A DNA stretch of 64,000 nt, from positions 65,969,501 through 66,033,500 of the forward strand of contig CP136890.1 of the NCBI GenBank assembly GCA_034359265.1, given 5' to 3'. The notes under the pieces were generated by a model that saw nothing but the letters and a program-made list of their open reading frames with translations, was not told the DNA's origin and searched no databases. Position 1 is the stretch's first letter, and each line of letters begins with the position of its first letter. Source of the stretch: Canna indica (lineage: Eukaryota > Streptophyta > Magnoliopsida > Zingiberales > Cannaceae). The position numbers were made by a program, and so were the translations under genes. This document shows, piece by piece, positions 1 through 11,600 of the stretch.

Positions 1-2498
1 CGAAACGAGCGGTGACATACTTGTAATTAAAACAAAGTTATCCGCCCGTTTCGCGAAATCGAATAAAATCCAACATGTTCGTGATTTAGGGTTATCTCTC
101 CACCCGACGCCTCCTTGGAGCTCTACGGCGAAAAAAAATCGCCGAAGGTGACAACTCCACGTGCTGCATTTTCTCCGTCGGATCTCGTCCAAAAACCTCT
201 CATTTCTCCGTCGCAAGGTAACTTCCTTCCCTTCTTCGTCTTCTTCTCGGTCGGATCTGGCCCGATTACCCCCTTTTCGTCTTCTTCTTCTTCTCGAGTG
301 GATCTAGGGTTTCTTGTTTTGTTTCTTATTTTCGTCGGATCTAGGGTTTATGACCTAGTTACCGGCCATTGATCTTACCAATCTAGGGTTTTTCGTTGTT
401 TTCCCCGATATGTATCTAGAGTTTATGTTTCATGTTCCGTTTCTTGTTTTCGTCGGATCTAGGGTTTATTACCTAGTTATTGACCATTGATCATGAATGT
501 TGTCTGCTATTTTTCATTGTTCGTTCGTAAGTTGCTATTTATGACCTAGATTACAGAAAGCATATCAATAGAGACTATTGATATTCTTACCAATCTAGGG
601 TTTTTCGTTGTTTTTCCCGATCTGGATCTAGGGTTTATGTTTCTTGTTTCTTGTTTCATCAATAGAGGCCATGGATCATGAATATTGCCTGCTATTTTTC
701 ATGGATCTAGGATTTTTCAATGTTGCCTGCTAGATTACAGAAAACATATATGTTTATTTTGTTTATTTTAGATCTGGATCTAGGGTTTGTTTGATGTTCA
801 TTTAATGCATGCATTTTAGTTTTATATTGTTGTTTATGCATCTGTTTATGTTGTATATGTTGCTGTTTATGATGTATATGTTGTTGTTAATGCATCTGTT
901 TATGCTGTTTATTTTATATATGAATCTAGGGTTTGTTTGATGTTCATTTAATGTATTTGTTTAAAGCATTTTAGTTTTATATTTGTTTGTTAATGGATTA
1001 CTTTGATGGTTAATGAGTTCATCTACTGTTAATATGAGTTCATATATTTGTTAATATTTATGAGTTCATCTATTTCATTTATGAATTCATTTATTAATCA
1101 GTTATCTTTTCATGTGTTTGTTCACTGTTAATGGGTTACTTTGATGGTTTGTTTATTAATTCATTTTATGAGTTCATCTACTGTTAATATGTGGTGATGC
1201 ACTTCATTTAGTCTATAATGCTGTTATAGAATATTAGTATGCACTTCATTCATCTACTGTTAGTATGCTTTTATGAGTTCATTATGCACTTCATTCATTT
1301 TTCCAATAGTATTTGTTAATATATGCTACTAATCTTTTTTTTCATGATATTAGTATTTTTTTTAAAAATCATATATGCTTCATTTTGCAAAGGTTTCCAC
1401 TCTACTGAAATATTACATATTGTTCACTATAAAGGTTTCCATTTATGCTTGATTTTGCATACGGTTGATCTTAGTCATTATTATGTAATATGTTGCATGT
1501 TTCTGTAATATGTTGTTTGACTTCTATTATTGCTTGTTCACTGTTAATGGGTTACTTTGATGGTTTATTTGTTAATTCATTTTATGAGTTCATCTACTGT
1601 TAATATTTGGTGATGCACTTCATTTAGGCTATAATGTTGTTATGGAATATTAGTATGCACTTCATTCATCTACTGTTAGTAGGCTTTTATGAGTTCATTA
1701 TGCACTTCATTCATTCCCCCAAATAGTATTTGTTAATATCTGCTACTAATCTTTTTATTCATGATATTTGTAGTTTTTTTAAAAATCATATATGCTTCAT
1801 TTTGCAAAGGTTTCCACTCTACTGAAATATTACATATTGTTTATCAGTTTATTAGTATGTTATTATCTATACTGTTTGTTACTTGTATCTATGTTCTGTT
1901 TTCATATATCTGTGGTTCATGTTCTGTTTCATGATCTGTTTAATATTTGTTATAGTAATATCTGCTTCATTTTTATTTCACTGTTAATGGATTGCTTGAC
2001 TGTTTATTGTTGCTTCACTATTAATCATGCTTTATATGTTGTTAGTATACATTATGCTCCTTGCTCTATTATGTTCGGTTCTATTTCATGTTTTGCTACA
2101 TGGTTTAGTATATTTATGCTCTATACTTCAGGTTCTGTTTCACTATTAATTTGATTCAGGTTCTGTTTTAGTTCTATTTCATGTTCATGTTCTGTTTCAT
2201 GTCAATATTTGCTACTATTAATGAATTGCTTAACTGTTTATTATTGTTTCATTATTAATCATGCTTTATATGTATTGCCTGACTGATTAGTATATGATGT
2301 TAGTATACTTTTGTTGCTTGATATTCTAATAGATTGCTTCATTTTTAGTATATGCTGTTAGTATACTTCATTTATATTGCTTACTGTTTGATATCTTGCA
2401 TGATGTTGCTTATGGTTAGTATATTTATGTAACTGTTTATATGTTGCTTATGGTTAGCTTACAAATATATTTTCAAGTACATATAATAAGTTGAACAT
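1..2498 (+). other. AT-rich leader of the Harbinger-like element
   Basis: No protein gene is visible here. Bases 100-230 look like a short GC-richer leader, with CAAG|GTAACT near 216 as a possible splice donor. From about 300 to 960 the phrase GGATCTAGGGTTTATG recurs in imperfect copies. After that the stretch is T-rich and contains a 304-bp direct duplication (separate entry). It could be a long first intron or 5' region of the Myb/SANT-like gene at 2499. The left end of the element was not found and may lie outside the window. Confidence 0.4.
1121..1841. repeat. Direct duplication, ~304-bp copies, period 416
   Basis: Bases 1121-1424 and 1537-1841 are near-identical, each starting TTCACTGTTAATGGG and ending at ACTGAAATATTACATATTG. 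About 112 bp separate them. Open frames inside are T-rich and carry no recognisable protein. This looks like a local duplication in non-coding leader or intron. Confidence 0.85.
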
Positions 2499-3403
2499 AT
2501 GGGTGACCATCAGAATCCGAGGAAAAAGTTGGAGTCCTGGCCAAAGAATGTCACGGAAGAATTTTTGTACCTCTTGCATAATAGACAAGCTGAATTAGGC
2601 AATCTCAATTTTGATAAGATTGTATGTGAAGATATTAGTAAAAAACTGGTGGAGAAGTGTGTAACTAATTACGGAGTGGAGAAATGTAAGTCCAAAAAAA
2701 CACGGCTTCTTCGTTTATATAAGTATTTTCAAGAGTTGATTAACCACACTGGGGTCACATGGAATCCTGACACGAGGAAAATTGATGCCGATGAAACAGT
2801 GTGGAACTCATCGGTATGTTGTTTTGTATTTAATCAATGGGGTTAAGTTAGTTGGTTTTAGATATTTTTTTTTGTGTGCAGAAAGGAACGACAAAAAATT
2901 ATTTCAAACCCTTTAAGAATGGGCCACCACCACACTATAATTTGATGAAATTGATATTTCAAAATCAATCCGCAACTGCTGGGATGGCCCGATCATCAAC
3001 AAAACTCCCAATGAATTCGGATGAAGAGCGTATATTAGAGAAGGAATATTTGAATCCGGATGTACGTGGGAAGGAGCCCTTAGTGGAGGAAGATGATGAT
3101 AGTGTTGAGGAAGTAGATAGACGTCCATCTATTTCCTCACGCGACAATAAAAGAGATAAATTATCGGTGAGATCAACTCTAGAACAGGAGAAGTAGATAG
3201 ATGCAGCTTCAGTGTACACATCACCACCGGATCCATATAGCGTCCTAAATTGTGTTGGACGCATTACTAGTGTGGAAGGGCTACCAGAAGCTTACTTGTT
3301 TAAGACAATGACTTACTTGGTTGAGCACCCAGATGCTCGACTACTTGTTATGTCATTCAATGACGAACAACTTATGAAATGGATGCAAAGTTTGCACGGG
3401 TGA
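2499..3403 (+). pseudogene. Myb/SANT-like DNA-binding protein of PIF/Harbinger element
   Basis: Exon 1 runs 2499-2813 and exon 2 from 2882. The intron 2814-2881 begins GTATGTTG, ends TGTGTGCAG and is in phase 0. Exon 1 (105 residues) is a Myb_DNA-bind_3-type domain: an early tryptophan (LESWPKNVTEEF), a basic helix with KCKSKKTRLLRLYKYF, and the typical close TGVTWNPDTRKIDADETVW. Exon 2 has a charged linker and then a conserved C-terminal helical region ending KWMQSLHG. A TAG at 3194-3196 interrupts the frame, but the reading continues in the same frame to TGA at 3401-3403, so this is one gene with a nonsense change. In PIF/Harbinger elements such a protein acts with the transposase in DNA binding and nuclear import. 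The transposase remnant follows about 175 bp downstream on the same strand. Calling it a transposon accessory gene rather than a host copy is inference. Confidence 0.75.
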
Positions 3404-3578
3404 CACTTTATTTTAATTTTTATGATGTCGGATTGAACAAATGTGTGTAAGAATACTTTATTTTATTTTTTTCATGCTTTGGTTATGAACTGAACTGAAC
3501 AATTTATTTCTAGTTTGTTTACTTTAATGCGTTATGTTTTCATGCATTATGTTTTATTTATTTTTTAATTATCGTAGA

Positions 3579-4530
3579 ATGAGTCATCAACCTCCACATA
3601 CATTTTATAGCGATGAAGAAATTTTTGATGACTTGGTATTATTACTCATGTTGGATATATTGGATAAGTTGGATGAATTAGAAAATCCAACCCCAAGAAG
3701 AGCAGTGCACACTTCAATTTTGAGAGATGCGGATTATGTGCAGGAGTTGATACATAGTCCTGTATAATGCTACGAGAACTTGCGTATGGAGCCAAGTCTA
3801 TTCCTTAGATTATGCACCGATCTTAGGAGACTTGGCTTAGAAGACTAAAATATATTTGTGGAGGAAGCAGTTGCAATGTTCTTATATACACTTTGTCATA
3901 ATGAACGAGTGAGAGTGGTTATGGAGTGCTATCAACACTCCACTCAAACGTGTCACAAGTGGTTCAAGTTGACACTTGCAGCGGTTCTTAGGTTGGGGAC
4001 AGAAATTATCAAACCCCGAGAACCTCGAACTGTTTAACCTGAAATTGAAGGGCATCCTAGGTGGTTCCCTTACTTTAAGGTAAAATCCTTTCCTAGTCCT
4101 TATGTATAATTTTATAGGGTTTGTCTAACATTTGAACAATCCTTTTGTAGAATTGAATAGGGGCGATAGACGGGACACATATCTCGGCATTCGTTCCCAC
4201 AAATAAGGCATCTTTATATCGGGGCTGTAAGGGAACCATTACACAAAATGTAATGGCAGCATGCACTCACAACATGCTATTCACCTGCGTAAAGAGTGGT
4301 TGGGAGGGAAGCGCGAATGACGTGCGTATTTTTAGCCACACTATTTATTCTCCCAACTTAGATTTTTCTATGCCAATAGGAGGTAAATTTAACTCAACGT
4401 AATCACTTCCTTAGTGTTGATTTGATTTTAATAGAAATTTTTCTTACCTTTTGTTAGATGAATTCTACGTGGTTGATGCGGGATATTCGAACATATTTGA
4501 ATTTTTGGCACCTTATTGTGGTGAAAGGTA
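3579..4530 (+). pseudogene. PIF/Harbinger DDE transposase, decayed
   Basis: Starts MSHQPPHTFYSDEEIF at 3579. A TAA at 3765-3767 stops the frame, then CYENLRMEPSLFLRLC continues in the same frame, followed by a frameshift near 3840-3860. The next segment (VEEAVAMFLYTL, VVMECYQHSTQTCHKWF, EIEGHPRWFPYFK) is the helix-turn-helix region of plant Harbinger transposases. After an intron from about 4080 to 4150 comes the catalytic part: GAIDGTHISAFVP with the first Asp, GSANDVRIF with the second Asp, and YVVDAGYSN after another intron. The C-terminal portion that should carry the last acidic residue was not recognised. At least two stops and one frameshift make it non-functional. It pairs with the upstream Myb/SANT-like gene, the usual two-gene layout of this superfamily. 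Confidence 0.8.
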
Positions 4531-4690
4531 AACCTAAATACTTTATTGGACTACTAATGTAATTTGACTACTTTATCTTATTATTTGATTAACTTTAGTT
4601 TTATATCGGCGGGAAATTGGAGGCGATAACCAATCAATGGTTATGCGCACTTTCCTCCTAAGGTCATAAAGTAATATTGCCCATTATCAG
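4531..4690 (+). other. Tail of transposase region, unrecognised
   Basis: Short A+T-rich stretch after the last recognised transposase motif. It contains a small hairpin at 4623-4648 (GCGATAACCA paired with TGGTTATGCGC). A related hairpin occurs at 4920-4945. No coding sequence could be assigned. Confidence 0.3.
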
Positions 4691-4860
4691 TTATGGTTTT
4701 ATATAAATGTGTGGTTGTGCTTATATTTCATTATTTGGTTGTGCTTATATAAATGTGGGGTTGTGCTTGTATTTCATTATTTTGTTGTGCTTATATAAAT
4801 GCGTGGTTGTACTTATATTTCATTGTTGGGTTGTGCTCATATAAATACGTGGTTGATTTT
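4690..4860. repeat. 46-bp tandem repeat, about 4 copies
   Basis: The word TATATAAATG starts at 4700, 4746 and 4792, and as CATATAAATA at 4838, giving a regular 46-bp period. Units read roughly TATATAAATGTGTGGTTGTG followed by a T-rich half. It lies just after the Harbinger transposase remnant and is probably non-coding. Confidence 0.85.
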
Positions 4861-4990
4861 ATACTTTGGTTATTTTAAGATAATGAGCAAACTTTATTTT
4901 GGTGGTCTATGAATTGGAGGCGATCACCAACTAATGGTGATACGCATTTTCTTTCGTTGTCCTACATTTTTTACCGTCATAATTGATGTC

Positions 4991-5066
4991 GTGAGGATTG
5001 TTGATGGACAAGGTAAAAAATCAAACATAGTTGATTTTTTCATCCTATTCCATCAACGATCCTCAC
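4991..5066. repeat. Foldback hairpin, ~35-bp arms
   Basis: The left arm begins GTGAGGATTGTTGATGGA and ends AAAAAATCAA. The right arm begins TTGATTTTTT and ends TCCATCAACGATCCTCAC. Their pairing is interrupted only by a few mismatches around the middle, and the loop is about 6 nt. It could be a degenerate transposon end pair or a small foldback. No tandem or dispersed partner was seen in the window. Confidence 0.75.
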
Positions 5067-5941
5067 TGACAACAATATGGTGCTTAGCTGCTGGGTTGTA
5101 ACTATTATGCAATGCTTATCGGTGAGTGTATGAAAAAAAAAAAAAACGTAGCAATGCTCGATGCCAATTGACCTTTTTCGATTGGCAACTTCCATTGGCT
5201 CATTAGTAGGCGGATGTAGGAGGATGCAGTAATCGGTTGTAACTGCATATTTGTGTGAATTGATACTTATGTCATTGTCTTTGATACTTAAATTTTTTTA
5301 TCATTTGTATGCCATTGATCAGTATTATAGCAGTTTAGCGCTCATAGCAGTTTTGCTCTCCTTTTAATCACAACTATGTATAAACTTCATTTGTATGCCA
5401 CTGATCAGTGTTGATACTTCATTTAAATCACATAAACTTTTCTAGTTTATATCATGTGCTCAACTATGTATAATTATTAACTAAGTGTAAAGTGAGGTTA
5501 AATAAAACTTTGTGGTTTAAAGTCATCACTTAAAATCATCATTTAAAGTCATTTGATAGGGTTCATCCTTAAACAAAGCTAAGTAAAATTTTGATTTTAA
5601 AATCATCACTTAAAACTCTCAACTAAAGCCACTTGAGATGGTACCTTCTTAAATAAATTACTAAACTCATCACTCATAATTTATTATTTGATTTAATGAA
5701 TTATTTTTATAAAAAATAATAATTGCTAATTTCTATTGTATTGAACAAGTATTTTTACTTTACAATCTTTCGTGTGGGACAAATTATCAAACTAAAAAAA
5801 AAATATTTGTAACATAATTTAAATATATTTGTAAAAATTAATAATTTCAACCATTATTAAGTTGGATTAGTTATTAAAAAAGTAAAAAAATACGAGTTCA
5901 TATTTAGTTGATACGTAACTTATACTTAGTTGATATTTTAT
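5067..5941. other. AT-rich intergenic DNA
   Basis: Contains an A14 run near 5131-5144 and reiterated words such as ACTTAAAATCATC. No open frame with recognisable protein, no terminal repeats and no RNA gene were found. The right end of the Harbinger element may be somewhere in here but I could not locate it. Confidence 0.5.
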
Positions 5942-6229
5942 GGATAAATTACACTGACCTCCCTTGAGGTTTAGTGAAATTATATTGACCCCTCTTCTAT
6001 TTGTTTAGATTACAATCATCTTCCCTGAGTAATCTTTGAGTAATTTTTTTAGGGGATATTTGTGTAATATTTTACAAAACTCAGGGGAGGTTTGTGTAAT
6101 CTTATTTCGTAATAGGAGAGGTTTGTGTATTCTTTTACAAAACTTAGGGGATTATAAGATAAAATTATAAATAGAGGAAATGTTAGTGTAATTTCACTAA
6201 ACCTCAGGGGAGAGCAGTGTAATTTACTC
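5942..6229. mobile_element. Mutator-like MITE with long terminal inverted repeats
   Basis: The left end GGATAAATTACACTG...CTTGAGGTTTAGTGAAATTA is mirrored by the right end TTTCACTAAACCTCAGGGG...CAGTGTAATTTACTC, giving inverted arms of about 40 bp. The flanks ATATTTTAT (5933-5941) and ATATTTAAT (6230-6238) form a 9-bp target duplication with one mismatch, the size typical of Mutator-like elements. The interior repeats the AGGGGAGGTTTGTGTAAT motif and codes for nothing. Length is 288 bp. Confidence 0.8.
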
Positions 6230-6238
6230 ATATTTAAT

Positions 6239-6880
6239 TGATAATTAATTACCGCTAAATTAATACCTAGCTTATATTTTTATTAACTAATTAATGCAAA
6301 GTTTACAATATTTTTTTATTTTGAATTATTTATAAATTAAAAATATAATAAAATATATTTTAATGATTTTTATACCCTAATTAAATAATATTCACAATAT
6401 TTTTATTAACTAATTAATATTATTCATATATTTTTTAAATTTAAGTTAATGATATCAAATTAAATTAAATTAAATTAATTTGACTTAATAAACTGAAACT
6501 AAAACTATGTTTGATAAACAAACACAGTTTCAATTTTCGTTCCGAAAATTGTCAACGAAATCAACACAAAACAAATAAGTTTTCGCTGGTTTCATTTCGC
6601 AAATATGAAATTTGGACATGCCAAACAAACGTGTTTTCGTCAAATAAAAAAATCGAAACCAAAATTCCAAAATTTGAAAATTCATTTCGATTTTCACGAA
6701 ACGAAAAGTCAAAAAATATTTTCGCAAACAAATACACCCATTTTCCACTCTCGATTGGTAATAACATTTAAGAATTTGTGTTGTGTTCATGTAGTATGGT
6801 GTTCTTTTGATGCATGACTCGAGTTGCAGGGTTAGTGTTATGAATTACCATGGGAGTTCGGGAAGCATAGTGTTAATGCA
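6239..6880. other. AT-rich intergenic DNA, no gene seen
   Basis: Very AT-rich to about 6500, then a TTTCG/CGAAA-rich stretch (6500-6760) in which open frames overlap on both strands without any recognisable protein. I see no feature to support here. Confidence 0.5.
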
Positions 6881-6885
6881 TTTAG

Positions 6886-8492
6886 TGTTGGCCTAAGGTT
6901 TTCTATATTGATCTTAATCTCGATTTTGATGATAACAAACATAAAATTAATGTTTCATTGAAAAATACTTTCAGATTCCAAGTCGGTTAGCGTTCGACGT
7001 CATCGATTGAAAAAATCGAAGAAATAGGAGAAGTCGGCAAGGACGCTCGTCGACGCTCGGGATTCTTTGGGAAGTTAGAGTTTAGGTTTAGGATGTCTAG
7101 AATGAATATGTAATCCTCTCTTATGATGCAAATAACCCAAAAACCAAACTCGAACGCCAAAACATGAAAAATCAAAAAAATCAAAAAATAACCCTGAAAT
7201 TCACTAAGCCTAGGGAGCTCATTGGAGGGCTATATGACCTAGACATTTTATTGGCACCAAAGGTCCCGGTAATTGTTCCTTAGGTAAAAACTAGATAACG
7301 AGATATTTTTAAGAATTTTTTGAAAGCCTTTAGCCTACCCATATTTGACCCAAAAGATTATAAAATTTCTATTTTTCAGAAATTTGTACTAGACCCCAAA
7401 AGTTAGATTTTGATTCTTAAGGATTTTGATTTTTAGATATTTTTATTGAATCCAAATGGGGGGTAATTCTTATATAAAATTTATGTTTTATAGTTATTAA
7501 CTTAATAAATATTATATAAGAGGATTTAGTGAAGACGGAACCCAAAAATGAACGAACGAGCAGAAAAAAGAAGAAGCAAAACTGCCTTGATTTTCCAATT
7601 TTGGTCGATCGGTCGGTCGATCGAATGGTGCCCAAAAGTGGCAAAATGCATTCGGTCACTCGGCGGTTGCTCGGTCGGTCGATCGACGATCGACCGACAA
7701 ATGACGGGACGACGAAAAATGACTATATTTTGAGCCGTTGAGTGATGCTTCCCTCAGGGCTTATAAATAGAAGTCTTAGCAAGCCTTTCACTCTTCTCTT
7801 AACTATTATTGAGCCATTATATGTGATCCTAAATCTTTATTGAGCCACTTTGATCTCAAAACCCTAGTTTCTTCATCTATACTTGATTGAGCCTTTATTC
7901 TTCATCAATTCATCATTTTGAGGCATCAAGAGGAGTAGGGATTGGTGTTTGGAGCTAAGTATACTTTGGTGTATTTTTTTATTTATTTCATTGTATTTGA
8001 GTTTGTGTAAGACCTATAGTGTATGTCTTGAAATTGAGTGGTAGCCTTGGTGTTTGAGGTTTGAATCCACCGGTGTAAATGTAGTTTACTAGGATTAGTT
8101 GAGTTGTCCTTAGGTTGAGGTGGGAGAGTGCTCCCGGTAGGAAGGCGAGATACTTCCGGGTGTGGAAGTGCCTTCGGTTTGAGAGCGGATACTCTCCGGT
8201 GTAAATTCCTCTTTGTAAGGAAACTAATTAATCTAGTTAAACTAGTTTGGAAATCCTAAGCGGGGTGCTTAGGTAGTGGAGTAGGCATTGGGGCCAAATC
8301 ACTATAAATCATTATGTTAGCATTGATATATTATTTGTGTTAATTGCTTTATTATTAATCGCTTCTGCATTTAGTGATTAAATTGATAACTTGCCTAAGT
8401 AGTTTAAGAAAAGATTGAAAATGAAATTAGGTGAAAAGAATTTAGTTAACATACTATTCACCCCCCTCTCTAGTGTGGCCATTTCACCAACA
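6886..8492 (+). mobile_element. Solo LTR of the gag-only copia family
   Basis: Begins TGTTGGCCTAAGG and ends CACCAACA. It is flanked by the same 5-bp word TTTAG at 6881-6885 and 8493-8497, so it is a complete solo LTR of 1,607 bp. Internal landmarks shared with other family LTRs are: TTTTGATGATAACAAACAT near the start; a cluster of GGTCGATC/GGTCGACC-type palindromes at 7600-7705; a TATA box (CTTATAAATAG) near 7760; and a C-rich tract followed by CTCTAGTGTGG near the end. Open frames inside are short and not credible. Solo LTRs arise when the two LTRs of an insertion recombine. Confidence 0.93.
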
Positions 8493-8580
8493 TTTAGCTG
8501 CTTAACATACTCCATATTGTAACTTAATGTTTGATTCTTTGATGTATTGGTATTTGATCCTTTGACGCATTATAAGAGTT
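8493..8580. other. Short spacer between solo LTR and Tat LTR
   Basis: Starts with the TTTAG target copy of the solo LTR. No further feature was seen. Confidence 0.4.
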
Positions 8581-9040
8581 ATTAGATAAAGTTGGCGTTA
8601 ATATATATTTCGACTGGACTAATTCTTTGGGCCCAGTTGGATCAGGCCCACAAATGTCTACGCTCGTGAACCAAACTCAAGACGAGTTAGACGGCTTAGC
8701 CCGGGGTATCCACCCAGCCATACAATGACATTCACATCCTCATTAATTTCGAGGGATTCGTCATTATGAGCCCGACATCTACGGGATCAGTCTCAACTCA
8801 TTCTGAGCAACATTCCTACGAGATTATCGGGCGACATCATTGCTAATCATCCCTTATTCTATAATATACATAGGCACGACACACCTCAAGTAACCTAGAT
8901 TCCAATTTCTATTACCTTCACCTCAAACATATTCTGACTTGAGTGTCAGAGTATCTTTTGCAACCCCCCAAGTCAGAGTTACACCTGGTGAGGAGACACA
9001 CTGGACTAGACCGCACCGCTTCGACATTCAGGCAAGAACA
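8580..9040 (+). mobile_element. Tat/gypsy LTR, 5' copy of the left element
   Basis: The right edge is well supported. It carries ACTTGAGTGTCAGAGTATC followed by CTTTTGCA, ends GGCAAGAACA, and is followed immediately by the primer site TTTGGTGCCCACC. The same end sequence appears inverted near 24,590 and 40,630 in the minus-strand Tat copies. The left edge near 8580 is a guess, because no clear TG start or target duplication was identified. Confidence 0.6.
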
Positions 9041-9060
9041 TTTGGTGCCCACCATAGAGC
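9041..9060 (+). other. Primer binding site of left Tat element
   Basis: TTTGGTGCCCACCATAGAGC directly follows the LTR end. It corresponds to the TTTGGCACCCACCGTAGAGC found in the minus-strand Tat copy at about 40,563-40,582. It is the primer-site position of this gypsy lineage. Confidence 0.75.
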
Positions 9061-9169
9061 TGAGTTAATTTTACCTATCCCGCAGTGGTTGGTACCTAGA
9101 GTCAAGCGAACACTAGCGGACGCAGGCAATACTCTAGCGGCGACGTCCCCCTGCTACCTGAAGACACTG

Positions 9170-10111
9170 AAATAGTGAGGAGTGACACTCTTCCTCTACC
9201 TCACAGCCACGAAAAATGCCCTCAACTCGGTGCTAGTCTAGGAACAGGGAAAAGATCAAAAACTAATCTACTTCGTTAGCAAGGTCCTCCAAGGTCCTGA
9301 AATCAGATATTAGAGGTAGAGAAGATCGCCTTCGCCCTGGTCATTTCAGCTAGAAGATTAAGGTCATACTATGAGAGTCACCATATCTAGGTACACACAA
9401 AATATTCGATTAGGTACGTCCTGGCCATGCCCGAGCTCGTCGGACTGATGATATTTTGGTCACTAGAGCTCTCAAAGTTCAACATTGAATACCAACTAGA
9501 GGCCCCTTCAAGGCCCAAGCATTGGCGGACTTCGTTGTCGAATTCATGGATTAAGAATGCTTCCCCAACCAAGTCAAAACTTGGACCTTGTTTGTAAACA
9601 ATGCCTTCAACGAAAAGGGAGCGGAGCTGGCATCATCCTGGAGAACGGCCCAGGAATTATCCTAGAGTAGTCCATTTTGTTCCAATTCAAATCAAGCAAC
9701 AACCTAGCAGAGTACGAAGACCTAATCGCTGGGCTAAAGCTTGCTCGAGATGTGAAAGCCTAGGAAGTGATAGTGAAAAATGACTCACAACTTGTCATAG
9801 GACAATTAAGTCAACGACAACTACCAAGAGAGGGACCCTTCCCTAGAAAGGTATCTCTCTATAGTACATTCTTTAATGACTAATTTTGATGATTGTGTGA
9901 TTCAGCACATACCACGGGAAGAAAACACCCAAGCCGACATGTTATCCAAGCTCGCCAATACTAGGAAACCTCAATACAATAGGTCGCTTATACAACAAGT
10001 CCTCGTCCAACCGACCGACACCTCAATGGAAGTCCAAGAAGTCGAGCAGACTGTCGATTGGAGGACCCCATACATAGTTTTGAAAGAAATAGTTCCCTTG
10101 AGCCAATCACA
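9170..10111 (+). pseudogene. Tat/gypsy reverse transcriptase end and RNase H remnant
   Basis: A degenerate polyprotein. Near 9190 the frame reads LFLYLTATKNALNSVLV, a TAG, then EQGKDQKLIYFVSKVLQGPE and VEKIAFALVISARRLRSYY. This is the RT/RNase H linker region of Ty3/gypsy. From 9585 come RNase H pieces (WTLFVNNAFNEKGA; SNNLAEYEDLIAGLKLA; KNDSQLVIG) in shifting frames, then IQHIPREENTQADMLSKLA near 9900-9960, the usual close of the second RNase H of Tat elements. Several stops (for example at 9238 and 9315) and frameshifts kill it. Gag, protease and most of RT between the primer site and 9170 are deleted. It ends where another LTR is inserted at 10112. Confidence 0.75.
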
Positions 10112-11600
10112 TGTTGATGTGTAGGGAACTATTTTTTGATTAATGAATAATATGAGGCAACTTTTCATCATATGCTGCATCTATATTTTGTATATATTAG
10201 ATTGTGATGAACCCCATGAATCCGGGCAATTGATTCAAAGGCCATGATGAGATCATGCTAGTGAGACTTGGAATCCAAATGCCCATGTTCTAAATGTTCC
10301 CAATCGTAGAATTACCAATTAGGGGATTGATGATTTCGGATAGACTGGTGCACTTGCTACATGCCTTATACGATAAGGGGTAACTGATCTCACAATTACC
10401 TATGAGCCATCATTAATGTACAAGTGCAGGTGCTCATTAGGGAATGAGTTCACTGAACGGACCTACACGAGGAACATAGAATGGAATCCTTACATGAGTG
10501 TCAATAGAATGTTCCTCAGGTGATGGTAGGTGCAAGCAGTCCTTGGACCTGAGGTTGTCATGGTTACCTTGTGAGTGACGACCCATTGCTTTGGTTCTAT
10601 CCATACGTGGCCCTCAGCGTCATGTGTTGGGTATTACTGGGCATGGGGAAACATTCATGAAGGTATGTGAACAACCAACATGGAATCGGTTACTCCTAGT
10701 GAGAGGAGATAATGTCCTATGTGTCCCTGTAAGTGTCGACTCGGGAATCTCTGGCTAGAGTAGACATGAAAGTCAGGAAGATGTTTTTGATGTTTCATTA
10801 TTGAGAAGACATCTTGGCGGGTGGAATACATATGAATCAGTATTAGGGTTTGACACTTCTTCCGTACCCAAGCCGACTTCGGGACGTTGTAACTGAGGGA
10901 CTTAGTTGCACACTGAAGGGCATTCGATCCCTGTAGATTGAACCTCACATTATCCGAATAGTCATGACACGTTGCTAAACATCAATTTTGACTTGTGAGT
11001 GGAGTCTTTCACGACCACACTAAAGGGACTTAGTGGTGGCTCATAAGATTCAAATAGAAGTCATTCTATCGGATCCGACTCTCCATTATACACAGCTCAC
11101 TACTGGCTTAGTGTGGGGGCCCAATGGGTCACACACAACATGCTAACCTCATAACGAACCTTATGAGATAAAGTCCGAATGCGGCCCTATACGTGTACTA
11201 CCATGGACATACTACAACTCAATCACGGATCTCATTTACGGATATGATAGGAAAGATGTTTCATATAGGAACGAATACGCGAGGAAGGAGTTCCTCGGTA
11301 ACTCTAATTTTTACAGCATCCTTAAATTGTAGGGATTGACACATGATAAATCATAATCAATAAAAAATTAATTTATAGAGATAAATTAAAGTTTATATTT
11401 AGTTGGATTTAATTAATTTCAAATTAATTATAAATCCATTAAATATAAATTATTATTTTAGAGGCTAACCCCGGAATTATGAATTCTGGGAAGAGGTTTT
11501 TAAAAAAGGGGCTGGGTCTACCTTGGTAGCAACCTATGCCCCTTATAAATAGATGACCTAACCTCCTTCAAGGGGGTTAAGCAAATTGATTATTGATCTT

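Noticed and set aside
1792..2154. 120-residue open frame on plus
   Set aside because: Phe/Leu/Ile/Cys-rich translation of T-rich intron-like DNA, partly in the duplicated segment.
6511..6817. Overlapping open frames on both strands
   Set aside because: No recognisable domain, mirrored by equally long frames on the other strand in AT-rich sequence.
9181..9600. A distinct host gene suggested by mixed open frames
   Set aside because: Stop-tolerant reading gives RT/RNase H linker motifs of Tat elements.
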